This document shows positions 10,501 through 20,352 of a stretch of DNA of 64,000 bases, piece by piece. The stretch is from Caprimulgus europaeus (lineage: Eukaryota > Chordata > Aves > Caprimulgiformes > Caprimulgidae). Location: contig OU015526.1 of the NCBI GenBank assembly GCA_907165065.1, positions 68,533,723 to 68,597,722 on the forward strand, in the 5' to 3' direction. A program made the translations under genes and the position numbers. Position 1 is the first letter of the stretch. Each line of letters begins with the position of its first letter. A model generated the notes under the pieces. That model made no database searches. It had not been told where the DNA came from and worked only from the letters and a program-made list of their open reading frames with translations.

Positions 10501-13500
10501 CTGAGGAGTAAAAGAGAAAAGACAGAACCCTGCAGCAGGAGCCTCATGGCCATGTCTTTAGGAAAATGGGCACTTTTAAAGACACTAAAAATACTTTCTC
10601 TAACATGTTTTGTACTCCTAAGCCAGTGGAATAGTGTCTCTGAACAGTTCTAAGAAAGTTGTAAATTGGAAATTTGAACTGGATGTAGGAGGTATTTCCC
10701 ATCTCCACCCCCATCTCCATCCTTTTAAAGTACCATGAGTTCCTCAGACTGAGATGTCAGCTTGGGCTCACAAGCATGAATGGGAACTGTATTTAATGCA
10801 TTTCAGTTTCTGCAGTTTTAGTTTACAATTCTTGTCATGAAGTAGAAGAAATGCCATTTAATAGTGAGGAAACTGGGCCCAAACATGAAACCTCTAAGCA
10901 GGACCCTGACACAGCTGCAAGGGGATGGGGAGCAGGAACAAAAGCTCTGAACTGGTTACAGAAGGGTCCAGCTTGCATGCTGCCAGAGCTGCCAGGCAGA
11001 AACCCAAAGAAATCAATAGAGCTTTTAATGAAAGCTCCAAAGGGAGCTCCTCATCTATTTTTGGGGTAGGTACAACCCATACTTAAGTGCTGCACCTGGA
11101 GAGAAGTACATGGTGCTTTCTGCTACCTCAGGGATGCCATCAGCAGCTGAGTGCAGCCACAAGCCTTGTGCCCACACAGCCCTGCCCTTCCCTCCTGGCA
11201 CACCATCAGCCAGCCTTCTGCACAGCTCCTGCTATGCCATGGCTGAACACATGAGCCTCCTGCAGGGCTCACCAAAGGAATAACAGGGAGTTATTCTGCT
11301 CAGAGAAGCCATTAGCAAGAGCCTCAGCTGCTCGTTGCTTGACCTGAATTGAAGGGAGAACATTGAAAGGACAAGCTAGCAGCAGGGAGAAGCTAGGCAC
11401 AGTGTCTAGAGCCAAAAGTCTACCCTAAAGCTCTGAGCAGCTTACATCTGTGACAGCAGGATGCAGTCTAAGTTCAGTCAGGCACCTGCCAAGCTGCAAA
11501 CAAAGCCAGAGAATCATCTCAATCTCCTCATTCCTGGGGCCATGGGGTATCCAGCTCTTCACAGGGAGTCAGGCATAGCTTAATCTGCAGGGGATGTGCT
11601 ACAGCTCAGCTGCAGCACAGATCTGACAGCTTTTAAAGTCAGTAATGTCTCAGGAAGGAAAAAGAGCTTCTGTCTTCTTCTGAGAGCCCACAGAAGGCTG
11701 GGTGAAAGAGGACCTGGGCTGCCAATCAAACACTTTCAGGGCTGTTGTAGGTGGCTTGGGAGTCCTTGGCTGACAGGGAACTCCTGTGGGAAGACTCCAG
11801 CTTAAGACAACTGATGAACTGCACAAGTTCTTTGTCCCCAAAGTGCTGAAACAGTCACAGCACAGACTGAATGGTTCTGCAGAACAGGGGCCAGACCAGC
11901 AACATGAACATTGAAACTCCAAACACACAATCCATTTGTGCTTTTTGCAATGCTTAACAGTGAGGCAAGTACAAGGTCACTGTTCTGAGATCCTTACAGT
12001 CCAAGTTAAATGACCTGTGACTTGCTGGGACAACGTCTGCTGCCAGCACTGTGACCCCATGGTACTGGTGTGTGCAGAGGAACAAGTGGACTCCTGAGCT
12101 TGCACTTTAGCAGTGGGTGGTGAACATGAGAGTGATTCTCTTGGTGTGATGTTGCAATAGGGAACACCAGCTCAGCAATTACCATTTAAGGTGCTTTTTT
12201 AAAAAAAAGCCTTCCTCTCAGCAAGGGCAGTGCCACAGGGCAGGGAAAGGATTTAAACTGGTCAACAAACTTTAGAAGAACAGGGTGCAAAGTTGAAGGT
12301 TTCTTGTGTCATCCAGCAATAGCATAGAAGAGATGAACTTCTAGGATCTCAGGCAACGAGCGGTCACAGACTTTAAGGACTTTGCTTCAAAGATGAGGGC
12401 TGCAGTGTTCAGGCAGACCAAGGGGTATCAGAACCTTTACCTTTTGGGTAAGGTGATCAGGATTCTGGTTTCCCTTCCTTTTATCTCCTACTTCCCAGCA
12501 CTGCTTTTGGCTGAGACCTCCCACCTTGTTCACCACAGGTATTTCACTGCCAGGTGAACAGCTCCACCACACCTGCAGTTGCATCAGCCTCCACCACCCA
12601 GGAGGCCAGCAGCAGCTGGATATGTCCTCCCTGCAGCCCCAGTTCTAGGAGACACTGGGCAGATGCCATCCCTGTGTGACAAATCCTACACTGCAGGTTG
12701 ACATAGCACATGTATAGCCTTGTTTGGGCCAGCAATGGGACTGCAGCTCTGGGCCACCCTCATTCAAAGCTGTGGTTGCTGCTGCTGCTTGGAGTTCAAG
12801 TCCTGATTTTGGCACATGGGCCAGTCTTATGCAAAGGGGAGTCAGAACCCTCATACAGGGAGTCAGAGGGCTCCTCACAGCAAGGGAGGTGCTGCCTAGT
12901 CGACACCAGAATGAGGAGGGAACCTCCAATCCTGCCCCAGGCAATACACAGAATCAGAACTTGGCACAAGCTCTGGAAACCCTTTTCCTGATGAGTGCTC
13001 TCATCAGGAGCTTGCCAGCACGTACGCTCCTCTTCCCTGTAGCTCCCTGAAGCTTCAATTCTGCCATTTGGCACCTGGGCCTGGCTTCAACAGGAGGAAT
13101 GGAAGCACCCTGCCCCAGCCTGGCTTGTAGCCCCCTCTTGTAACAGCACCAACAGGGAATGAACACACTCAACCTCAGCTGAGGACAGCAGGGAAGAGCA
13201 GATCTGCTGGCCAGGTCAGCAGGACAGCCTCAGGCAGTGCCCAGAGGGTGCTGGACATGCCACCTCTCCCACCAGCACCAGCCTGGCCTCTGCCCCAGGC
13301 TTCCACCCAGAGCCTCTCCTCTGGGTGGGTGTTTTTAGCCATGGTCAGAGACAAGCTGCTTGGCGATAGAGGCGGCTTAAGGCTGGATCTGAGCCGCAGA
13401 GACCTGGCGGGTGCGTCACCGCTGCGGTCTGAGCCCGGTCGCAGGTCAGCGGGCAGAGGGGAGGGAGCGGGTGCGTGCCAAGGTGTTGTCCTCACATGGA

Positions 13501-14322
13501 CTCCGGGCACAGCACGCACCCAAGGACACACGGGACCTGGGATGCTTTCCGAGTCGCGTTTTGGGATGAAGAACGGGATATAGCCATCGGTACCGCACAG
13601 GACAGGCAAGGAGGGCCCTGATGATTTATCGTGGCTGCCTTCACCTGCCTGAGGGCCAAGCTGGGCTTTTCCCACACACCATCTTGAGTAGGAAAAGCCA
13701 CCGAGAGTCAAACACGATCTGCACAGACCCTAAGTTGGAAGAGAAGAGAAGGTTCCACCAGCCCACAGCATGCTGCTGCCAGTGGGGCCGGGGTACTGAC
13801 CCGTTCGGGGTCACCCCACCCGTGTGTGGGTTTATCCCGGGCAGCCAGGGCGGGGAGCGAGCCCCTCACTCAGCCCTCCCGCAGCGCGGGCGGCTCGGCT
13901 GGCGGGACCGTCCCTTCGCTGCCGGATGTCACCAGGCGTCACGGCTGTTGCCTCATCCCGAAAGGGTCAGCGCGGCGCCTGGGTACCGCGGGGCGCCTCT
14001 GCCTGCCCCGCGGCACTGCACACACCGAGCCGAGCCCTGGGGGCAGACACCGCGGGGTGAATGAGGAGCCAGGTGTGAACCGCAGCGAGCGCTCCGCAGC
14101 CCCGCCCGCTTCCCGCACCCCCCACCACCCCTCCCGGTACCCACCTGTGCGGGGCGGCGCCCCGGGTGCGGAGGTGCCTCCCGCCGCGGCTGCTGCCCGC
14201 GGGGCGGCGGGGCCGAGGGGCGGCGGGGGGGCGCGGGGCCGCGGCAGGCGGGAGGCAGCGGCGGGGGCGCAGCAGAGGGCGGGGAGCGCCGAGCACAGGC
14301 AGCGCGCGGGGCTCTGGTACAT
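6740..14322 (-). CDS. NOCT: Nocturnin (three-exon gene)
   Basis: The coding sequence is the minus-strand join of 14322-14145, 8928-8659 and 7575-6740, 1284 nt including TGA, for 427 residues (human NOCT has 431). It belongs to the exonuclease-endonuclease-phosphatase (EEP) fold, CCR4 group. Nocturnin was first described as a circadian deadenylase and is now known to remove the 2'-phosphate from NADP(H), giving NAD(H), mostly in mitochondria. Residues 1-59 form an Arg/Ala/Pro-rich presequence without acidic residues. Residues 60-140 are a linker containing SRLYSALAKTL and the RPPRFQRDFVDL motif. The EEP domain runs from about 139 to 419. Visible catalytic or binding residues are Asn145, Glu191 (LCLQEVD), Lys215, Asp320 and Asn322 (CGDFNAEP) and His410 (PSDHLSL), four less than the human numbers. 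All splice sites are GT-AG and in phase 1. No break is seen. The match to human NOCT is near-continuous, so the identity is very secure. Confidence 0.97.
7576..8658 (-). other. NOCT: NOCT intron 2
   Basis: A 1083-nt GT-AG intron in phase 1, with donor AAG|GTAGGA and acceptor TTTCAG. A long C-rich pyrimidine tract lies just before the acceptor (7585-7612). I see no repeats or extra exons. Confidence 0.9.
8659..8928 (-). CDS. NOCT: NOCT coding exon 2
   Basis: 270 nt encoding residues 60-150, from VCSMGNSTSRLYS to IRVMQWNILAQ. Both ends are phase 1. The acceptor is CCAG behind a C-rich tract and the donor is AAG|GTAGGA. It contains Met63, which aligns with human Met67, the reported start of a shorter form without the mitochondrial presequence. 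It also holds the RPPRFQRDFVDL segment and the first catalytic-site residue, Asn145, in QWN. Residues about 83-97 and 129-138 are the least conserved part, as expected for a linker. Confidence 0.96.
8929..14144 (-). other. NOCT: NOCT intron 1
   Basis: A 5216-nt GT-AG intron with donor CAG|GTGGGT and acceptor TTTCCAG. Pyrimidine-rich DNA lies at about 9535-9815 on the plus strand. One canonical E-box (CACGTG) is at 10024-10029. No CR1 or other repeat family is recognised, and I see no additional coding exon. The end next to exon 1 lies in the CpG island. Confidence 0.85.
10024..10029. promoter_or_regulatory. E-box CACGTG in NOCT intron 1
   Basis: A canonical palindromic E-box, the core bound by CLOCK/BMAL1 and related factors. 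NOCT is rhythmic in many vertebrates. The motif occurs about ten times elsewhere in the window, so a single copy is weak evidence. Confidence 0.2.
14145..14322 (-). CDS. NOCT: NOCT coding exon 1 (mitochondrial presequence)
   Basis: 178 nt encoding residues 1-59 plus the first base of Val60. The start is chosen because MYQSPARCLCSAL aligns with human MFHSPRRLCSAL, A occupies the -3 position, and no ATG lies upstream in the predicted leader. The peptide has six Arg and no Asp or Glu, with Ala, Pro and Cys dominating, which is typical of a mitochondrial targeting sequence. It is four residues shorter than in human. The donor CAG|GTGGGT joins G to TG of exon 2 to restore the conserved RT-VCSM junction. 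Confidence 0.93.
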
Positions 14323-14380
14323 GCTCCCGGCAGGACAGAACGGAGCGGGACGGGACCGGAGGGTACAAGTCGAGCGGCAG
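14323..14380 (-). other. NOCT: Predicted NOCT 5' untranslated leader
   Basis: This is the stretch between the start codon and the start site expected 25-30 bases after the TATA-like box. It is GC-rich, about 58 nt long, and has no upstream ATG. The transcription start itself is inferred. Confidence 0.45.
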
Positions 14381-14405
14381 CTACCGCACCCGCCCCGCGG
14401 CGGCG

Positions 14406-14411
14406 CTTATA
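14406..14411 (-). promoter_or_regulatory. NOCT: TATA-like box of NOCT
   Basis: The minus strand reads CTCTATAAGCGCC, a TATAAG box in otherwise very GC-rich DNA, about 85 bases before the start codon. The spacing predicts transcription starting near 14377-14382. Confidence 0.55.
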
Positions 14412-14476
14412 GAGGCCGCGGCGGCCCGCGCGGCCGGTACATCCGGCACCTACCACCCGCAACCGGGGCGGGGGGG

Positions 14477-14501
14477 ACACACCACACACCACACACCACA
14501 C
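14477..14501. repeat. Short ACACACC tandem repeat in the promoter
   Basis: About 3.5 copies of a 7-base unit (ACACACC on the plus strand), 65-95 bases upstream of the TATA-like box. It is directly next to a G-run, and there is no other tandem repeat in the promoter. Confidence 0.8.
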
Positions 14502-14685
14502 TCCCCGTGGGCCCCGCCGCCCGCACCGAGCCCGCCTGCGGGGACCTGCGGGGCGGTATCTCCCGCGGCCGCTCCGCGCCTCTCGCTGCCGTGGGCGGGG
14601 GGCGCTGCCCTAGGGAGTGTGCCGCGCATCCTCTCCCCCCCCATCTGCCGTGGAGTGGTCTCGCCCGGCGGAGGTTTTCCGCTGG

Positions 14686-14693
14686 TGACGTCA
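14686..14693. promoter_or_regulatory. NOCT: Perfect cAMP-response element upstream of NOCT
   Basis: The palindrome TGACGTCA, the full CREB/ATF site, lies about 275 bases upstream of the TATA-like box inside the CpG island. In Xenopus retina a CRE-like element bound by phosphorylated CREB drives rhythmic nocturnin transcription, so the site is plausible here. Binding is not shown by sequence alone. Confidence 0.6.
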
Positions 14694-14716
14694 AGGAGGG
14701 AGCGTTCTGTTCCCAC

Positions 14717-14724
14717 GGACGTCA
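14717..14724 (-). promoter_or_regulatory. NOCT: Second CRE-like site upstream of NOCT
   Basis: The minus strand reads TGACGTCC, one base from the full CRE, with the GACGTC core intact. Its core is exactly 31 bases from that of the perfect CRE, about three helical turns. Confidence 0.45.
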
Positions 14725-14842
14725 CGGCGCGCGGGCTGGTGGCCTCGTGACCTCCCGCCCTCCCCGCCTCTTCCCCCCGCCGCGGTCACTCGCTCGCTCG
14801 CGCTGGTTGGGCCGCGGCCGTCACTGTGGGGGGCAGGGGGCT

Positions 14843-14867
14843 CCCCACGCGTGGGGCGGGGCGGGGC
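14843..14867. promoter_or_regulatory. Palindrome and GC-box cluster
   Basis: A 14-base perfect palindrome (CCCCACGCGTGGGG, 14843-14856) overlaps a run of GGGGCGGGGCGGGGC that holds two Sp1/KLF-type GC boxes. The core CCACGCGTGG recurs at 14987-14996. It could serve NOCT or a divergent transcript. Confidence 0.4.
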
Positions 14868-15320
14868 TGCCCGCATAAGGCAGAGCGTGGGCGCGCGGTG
14901 TTGTGAGATGGGGAGCTTTTTGCAGCCCTCTGTCCACGCTGTGTCCCCAGAGCCAAGGGCAGGGCTGTGCTCCCGGCGTGGCCGTCCCACGCGTGGCGTG
15001 GGAGCCTGCGAAGCGTTGGGCGGGGCGTGAGGGTGGAGCGACCCCCTGTAATGGGGGTCTCGCCCCCGAAGTAGGCGGTGGGGGATGCCTTAGCCGGGTG
15101 CTCACTCCCCGCCCCCACCCGGGTCCCGCGTGGGGCGGGGACCCTGAGGAGGTTCCTCAGCCTCAGGCCGGGCTGGTCCGAGGGGCTGGGCGCGCGCTCT
15201 CCTTCTCAAAACACGACTTTTCCTGAAGTGTTGCTATTTTCTGTATTTGATGAAATACCGAGGTCGCTCACGGGTGGCCGGCCCCTCCCGTGGGAGTGGG
15301 TGCTGTGGATCCGAGGTCAG

Positions 15321-15467
15321 GTGGGCAGCGTGGGGTTTGCCCCAGGGCTGCTTCAAACCTCCCTGGCTCAGCCTGTCCCCCCCCAGGAGGAGCAGGAGTG
15401 GGGCACCTCAGCCAGCAGAAGTCAAGTTTGGGGGAGGATCTCAACTTTGCACTGTTCCTTTGCCTGT
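15321..15467. other. Short unique stretch between CpG island and CR1
   Basis: Nothing recognisable here. CpG density has fallen off. Confidence 0.4.
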
Positions 15468-15506
15468 CAGAACTATAGAGTGGCTTGGGCTGGAAGGGCC
15501 ATCACC
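15468..15506 (-). mobile_element. Tiny CR1 3'-end remnant, minus strand
   Basis: About 39 bases resemble the inverted CR1 3' end (compare the GGTTTGGGTTGGAAGGGACC block at 28330). It directly abuts the sense-oriented CR1 that follows. It is short and diverged, so the call is tentative. Confidence 0.4.
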
Positions 15507-15508
15507 AT

Positions 15509-16592
15509 GGTGGGTGTGATGGCATCACCAGCTGGGTAGATGTGGGGAGAGCAGTGGATGTTGTCTACCTTGATTTCAGCAAGGCTTTTGATACTGTCCC
15601 CCACAACATCTTTGTAGCAAAGCTTAGGGTATGGGAAAGATGAGTGGACGGTGAGGTGGACTGAGAACTGGCTGACTGGCAGAGCTCAGAAGGTTGTGAT
15701 CAGTGGCACAGAATCTGTTTGGAGGCCTGTAACTATTCTCCAGGGATCAGCACTGGGTCTGGTCTTGTTTAACATCTCCATCAATCACCTGGATGTAGGG
15801 GCAGCATCCACCCTCAGCAAGTTTGCTGATGGTATGAAGTTGGGAGCAGTGGCTGACACACCAGAGGCTGTGCTGCCATCCAGCGAGACCTGGACACGCT
15901 GGAGAGTTGGGTGGAAAGGAACCTGATGAGGTTCAGCAGGAGCAAGTGCAGAGTCCTTCACCTGGGGAGGAATAACCACATGCACCAGGACAGGTTGGTG
16001 CTGACCTGCTGCAGAGGAGCTCTGAGGAAAAGGACCTGGGTGTGCTGTCCTCCCCATTAACTCTGTCCTGGTGAGGGCACATGTGGAGTGTTGTGTCCAG
16101 TTCTGGGCTCCCCAGTTCAAGAGGGACAGGGATCTTCTGGAGAGAGTCCAGTGAAGGTCACAAAGATGATGAGGGGCCTGGAGCATCTCCTGTATGAGGA
16201 GAGGTTGAGAGAACTGAGACTCTTCAGCCTGGAGAAGAGAAGACTGAGAGGGGATCTGATCAATGTCTATAAATACCTGAAGTGTGGGGGCCAAATGGAT
16301 GGGGCTGGGATTTGTTCAGTAGTACCCAGTGACAGGACAAGGGGCAATGGGCACAAACTGGAACACCAACAGTTCCACACAAACCTAAGGAAAAACTTCT
16401 TTACTGTGTGGGTGACAGAGCACTGGGACAGGCTGCCCAGAGAGGCTGTGGAGTCTCCTTCTCTGGAGATGTTCAAAACCCACCTGGACACTTTCCTGTG
16501 CAACCTGCTGTAGGGAACCTGCTTTGGCAGGGGGGTTGGACTGGATGATCTCCTGCGGTCCCTTCCAACCCCCGCCATTCTGTGATTTTGTG
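15509..16592 (+). mobile_element. CR1 LINE, partial ORF2 and complete 3' end
   Basis: The element starts inside the reverse transcriptase domain and runs to the CR1 3' terminus. Recognisable pieces in order are [18 protein letters not shown], then RWTENWLTGRAQKVVISGTES, the QGS-LG-VLFN-INHLD block, and SKFADG where the catalytic motif is normally FADD. Next come the SPSLEMFKTHLDTFLCNLL-type tail and a 3' end with ATTCTGTG. Frames shift several times, and about 100 bases of the ORF2 middle (the MSQQCA...YSALV block) are missing near 16059. It is the longest CR1 here, 5'-truncated and unable to move itself. Confidence 0.95.
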
Positions 16593-16768
16593 ACCTCAAA
16601 GACCATCCAGTTCCAACCCCCCTGCTGTGGACAGCGTTGCCAACCACTAGATCAGGCTACCCACGGCCCCATCCAACCTGGCCTTGAAAGGCTTCAGGGA
16701 GGAGGCATCCACAGCTTCTCTGGGCGACCTATTCCAGTGTCTGACCACCCTCTGGGTGAAAAATTGTC
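16593..16768 (-). mobile_element. CR1 LINE fragment, minus strand, tail-to-tail with its neighbour
   Basis: An inverted CR1 3' segment begins at the CATCCAGTTCCAACCCC block and runs through CATCCACAGCTTCTCTGGGC to CTGACCACCC before fading out. It lacks its own terminal octamers, which suggests the sense copy to its left landed in or next to it. It differs from that copy in sequence and belongs to an older-looking subgroup, nearer the 28.3 kb copy. Confidence 0.85.
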
Positions 16769-19700
16769 AGGATGAATTACTTGCAGGCCACCTTTATGGG
16801 CGACATGTAACCTCTCTCCAGGCTGCCAGTAAAGGAGGTTTCAGCCCCTCAGAGGTCCCAGAAAGCTGCGGCCGCGTTGGTTGTTGGGCAGGTGTGCAGG
16901 CATGTCTCGGGGGACACAGGAAAGGGAGTTTTCATGTCTCTGGGGACTCAACTGGCCTTCCAGGGCTGGAAGCAAATGCTGGGTGTCATCAGAAAGGTGG
17001 GGCTCCTCTTCTCCTGTGGGTTGGTGCTCTGATGTGGTGATAGATCTGACTTTCTAGGACAACACCAATGCTTATCTTTCCTGAGCACAGCAGCCTACCC
17101 TGCTTTCTCCGGCGAAGGAAGAGGCTTGCACCTTGTCTTGGCTCTGGGAGACATGAGGAGCAGTTGATTGCTGCTCTTGTTCTAGTGGCCTTTTAATCTC
17201 CTTTAAGAATGTTTGTCATGGACTTCTTGGTCTTTTTTTTTTTTCACCCTTGAAAAAAGAAACTTCCTTCCTTCAGATCATGTCTTCTAAATCTCTTTTT
17301 CCTTCCTGCTGTTTCCTCGAGCCTCTCCTTTCCTGTGCAGCCCAGGTGCTGTGCTTCCCTGCTGCCTCCTGTGGACAGCCCTCCCGGTGCTCAGCCCACC
17401 ACAAATTTGCCCTTCTGGAGCCATTCTGGCCAGTCACAGGCCTTTATATTTGCCAGGTCCATGCTGGTGGGCAGCTGGGGTTTTTGTAGCACAAAGAGCC
17501 CCGCAGTAGTTCTTTCCTCCCCTTTTGAAGGCAGGTGCATCATTTGGCTTCCTTCTCCTGTAACCACACATCTTGCCTGGAGTTTGGGAAGTACTTGTGA
17601 GGTGGCTTGGGAGGATTTCTAGAGCTTTCTGGGATGATGGAGGTATCCAGTACCTTTCTTTCTGCCCAGCCTCTGCTTGCTTCGCTTCCCTGCTTCAGAC
17701 TTTTCTGTGTCTCCTTCTCCTTTCTCCCTACAGCTGGTTTTGATGCCGTGTACCATTTGGATGCTTTGAACCCTCTTGGCTCTGTCTGATTTCAGTTATG
17801 AGCCACCCTGATTTCATCCCTGAAGCCTTGTGCTAATCTCTTATCTTTATCTGTAGTTTTATCTGCCTATCTTTGTTCCTCACTTCCTTTTTGATGATCA
17901 AAGCAGAGATGGTGGTAGTCTCACAAGCCCTCTACTGACAGTGGTTTTCTCTCCACGCTGTTTTTCTATTAAAAAAGAGAGTAAGTTGGAACATGTATAG
18001 AGCCACTGAGGTTTCAAAGGTGAGTCCTAGAGCTAGAGGTGCTTAAACTTACACCTGGCTGTGAGTAGGATCATCTACCCCTCCTGAAGCAAAATGCTTG
18101 ATACTTTAAATGATTTCAAATGAAGATAACTAAAGAATGAGAAAGATAAACAACATTTTAATGGAGGTAATTAGTACCTTGCTGACTTCTTCATTTTTAT
18201 TTTCAGTAAAATGGAGCAGTTGTGCTGCCTGCCCTCGACAGAGATCTGCCAGCGCTGGGAGCACAGGGCAGAGGTGGCTGCAGACAGTGGAAGGAAGGGC
18301 TGGAGCTCGGCTTTCTCCACTTTCGGCTCCTTGCGGATCTCTCCACTCTGATTCAGATCCTCTCTGCTTCAGCGCTGCGTGGTAGAGGCAGAGGCTTGAT
18401 TGCCATGCAAAACTGTGAGACCTGGTTCCTTCCTAACCACACTCGGTGCCTGACTGAGCTTGTCTGCTCTTGAGTCTGGGCACCCTTGTCAGGAGGGCAA
18501 AGTCATGACTAAGAGTTTATTTCCATGCCTCTTGGGTGGGATGATGTGTAACCAGTGTTTTTTTTTCCCTTTCTAGAAGGCCAGACACTTCTGGAAGGAA
18601 AGAGGGTTGGTGATCCAAGGAATTAATGAACTAGGCTAATGGCCCTGACGTTTCTGGTGGGATTTGGGAAAGAAAACACATATCAGCAGTGGCCTTAGGG
18701 GTAGGTCACCCTGGTTTTGTTGCATTGTCTGCCACACCACCACTGACAGGTTACAGACTTGGTGACAGGGAAGCTGCTGGCTGACTTTGTGGTCCTGCTT
18801 AGAGGCAGCTGGGCTGGTCTCTGAGCTCTGTGTCCTCAGCTCCTGTCAGATGGTCGCTGACATTCAGGTGCACCTTAGCTTGATGGCTCTTCACTCTGCC
18901 TCTCCTGCCCCATGGGAAAACCCTTTGGGGTGGCAGCTCGCCCTCCCTGCCACCGCTCCCCACCTCCTGCTCCAGCAGGTTTCATGGAGCTGCTCAACAC
19001 TCAGAGAGCTCAGCGGTTGTTAAGTAACCGATGACTGCGAGGGACGAGATGTTTATTAGTCAGTTTATTACTCTGATGATTCAAGTAGCTGGGTTTAGGC
19101 CAAACCACCTCCTGGTGTGATCTGTGAGGAGGAGGAAGGAGAGGTTTCCTGCTCCCCACTGTACTGAATGTGCTTTTCTCTGCTGTTTTGGGTGTTGGCT
19201 TTCCTAAGCCGTGTGTGACAAAGCCAGTGTGACAATAACGAAGGTGTTTGTGAAAGGAACAAAAGTTCCTGCTGATGCACGAGGCCGTTTTCCACACCTA
19301 CCACTTTGTTCCTGGGTTTTGGGAAGAATGGTGATTTAGCTCCAAAATGTGAATCAGTGTTTGGTTGACGTCTCTAGGAGTGATTCCAAAGTCTCGAAAG
19401 CCTGCCATGGAAAATAACATCCTTCTGAAAATACACAAAAGATGCAAATAATTTTAGGTACACGTGACTTGGAGAAAAGAGAGAAGCAAGTTTCTTTGGA
19501 AAGTGATCTCAGCTATCCCATGCACATCTGGCTGATGTTTCCACCAGCTGGGAACAGTGAGCAAGGGGAGAGAAGGGGTCCAAGGCCAGAATCTGCCTAG
19601 ACTGTGAGAAATGCTTTTTTCTTAACTTTTTGACCTGTTCTTACCCTGGGGACGCTGATGCTTCAGATGTCCCAGTTAGAGGACAGACTGTAATCCTTTT

Positions 19701-20352
19701 CCAATGCTGTGTAAATCCCAGGCCCAGCAGAACTGTGTTACTTTTTAAAAATATGCCTATGACTAATGTTTTTCCAGCACGTAGTAAAACCAGTGATTTC
19801 CACAAAACTCTTGAGATTAATAATGAGCTGAGAATAATAATTCTTCCACCTCCTTGGTCAGACAGTTCCTCCCAACTGCTCATCCCTATGTCAGGATTGT
19901 GCCATGTTTGATGCTGCTGCCCTGACACTGGCAGCATTTTCAGCTTGAAAAAGCTTAATCTGAAAGTAAACTATGGTCCTGGGGGGGATGGCCAGTAATC
20001 ACTGAAATATGACCGTGGATTAACAGGAAAAACCTGTGACAGTTTGCCTCTGCACAGCACAGATGGCTGTGAGCGTGTGGTTTCTAACTTCATGGTGCAT
20101 GCATGTCCCAGCACCTTCTTATTTCTCCCACAAGTGAAGCCGTTGCCTGGGGTGGTGGCTGCTGGCTGCTTTCCTGTGCCTTGCACCCCTGGGATGCCCC
20201 TTTGCCCCACTGCATCCCCAGGAACCCCTCACCTCCCCACCAGCACCCTGCTGTGGGGCATCCCCCCCTCCCCTCTCTGCCTTACCTTGGTTTTGGGTAC
20301 CTGAGAAGAAGCTGGGAAGAAGCTTGGTGGCAGATGTGGGAATCTTGGTGGG
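16769..20352. other. Intergenic stretch, nothing recognised
   Basis: No exon or repeat family recognised. A poly(T) tract sits at about 17227-17244. Open frames are short and unlike known proteins. Confidence 0.5.

Larger units (their letters stand above)
13795..15320. other. CpG island over the NOCT promoter and exon 1
   Basis: The region is visibly GC-rich with dense CpG, unlike the sequence on either side. It covers exon 1, the promoter and about 900 bases upstream. Long open frames through it on both strands are a by-product of few stop codons in GC-rich DNA. Edges are estimated by eye. A looser CpG-rich shoulder reaches to about 13,370. Confidence 0.85.

Noticed and set aside
14145-14145. 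Reading exon 1 onward past CGCACAG into GGTGGGTACC
   Set aside because: A donor CAG|GTGGGT is present and splicing to exon 2 restores the conserved RT-VCSM sequence.
13826-14878. 350-codon plus-strand open frame and several overlapping ones on both strands
   Set aside because: They lie in the CpG island, where stop codons are rare. They are rich in Gly, Ala, Arg and Pro in every frame, and none resembles a known protein apart from the first 59 codons of NOCT.
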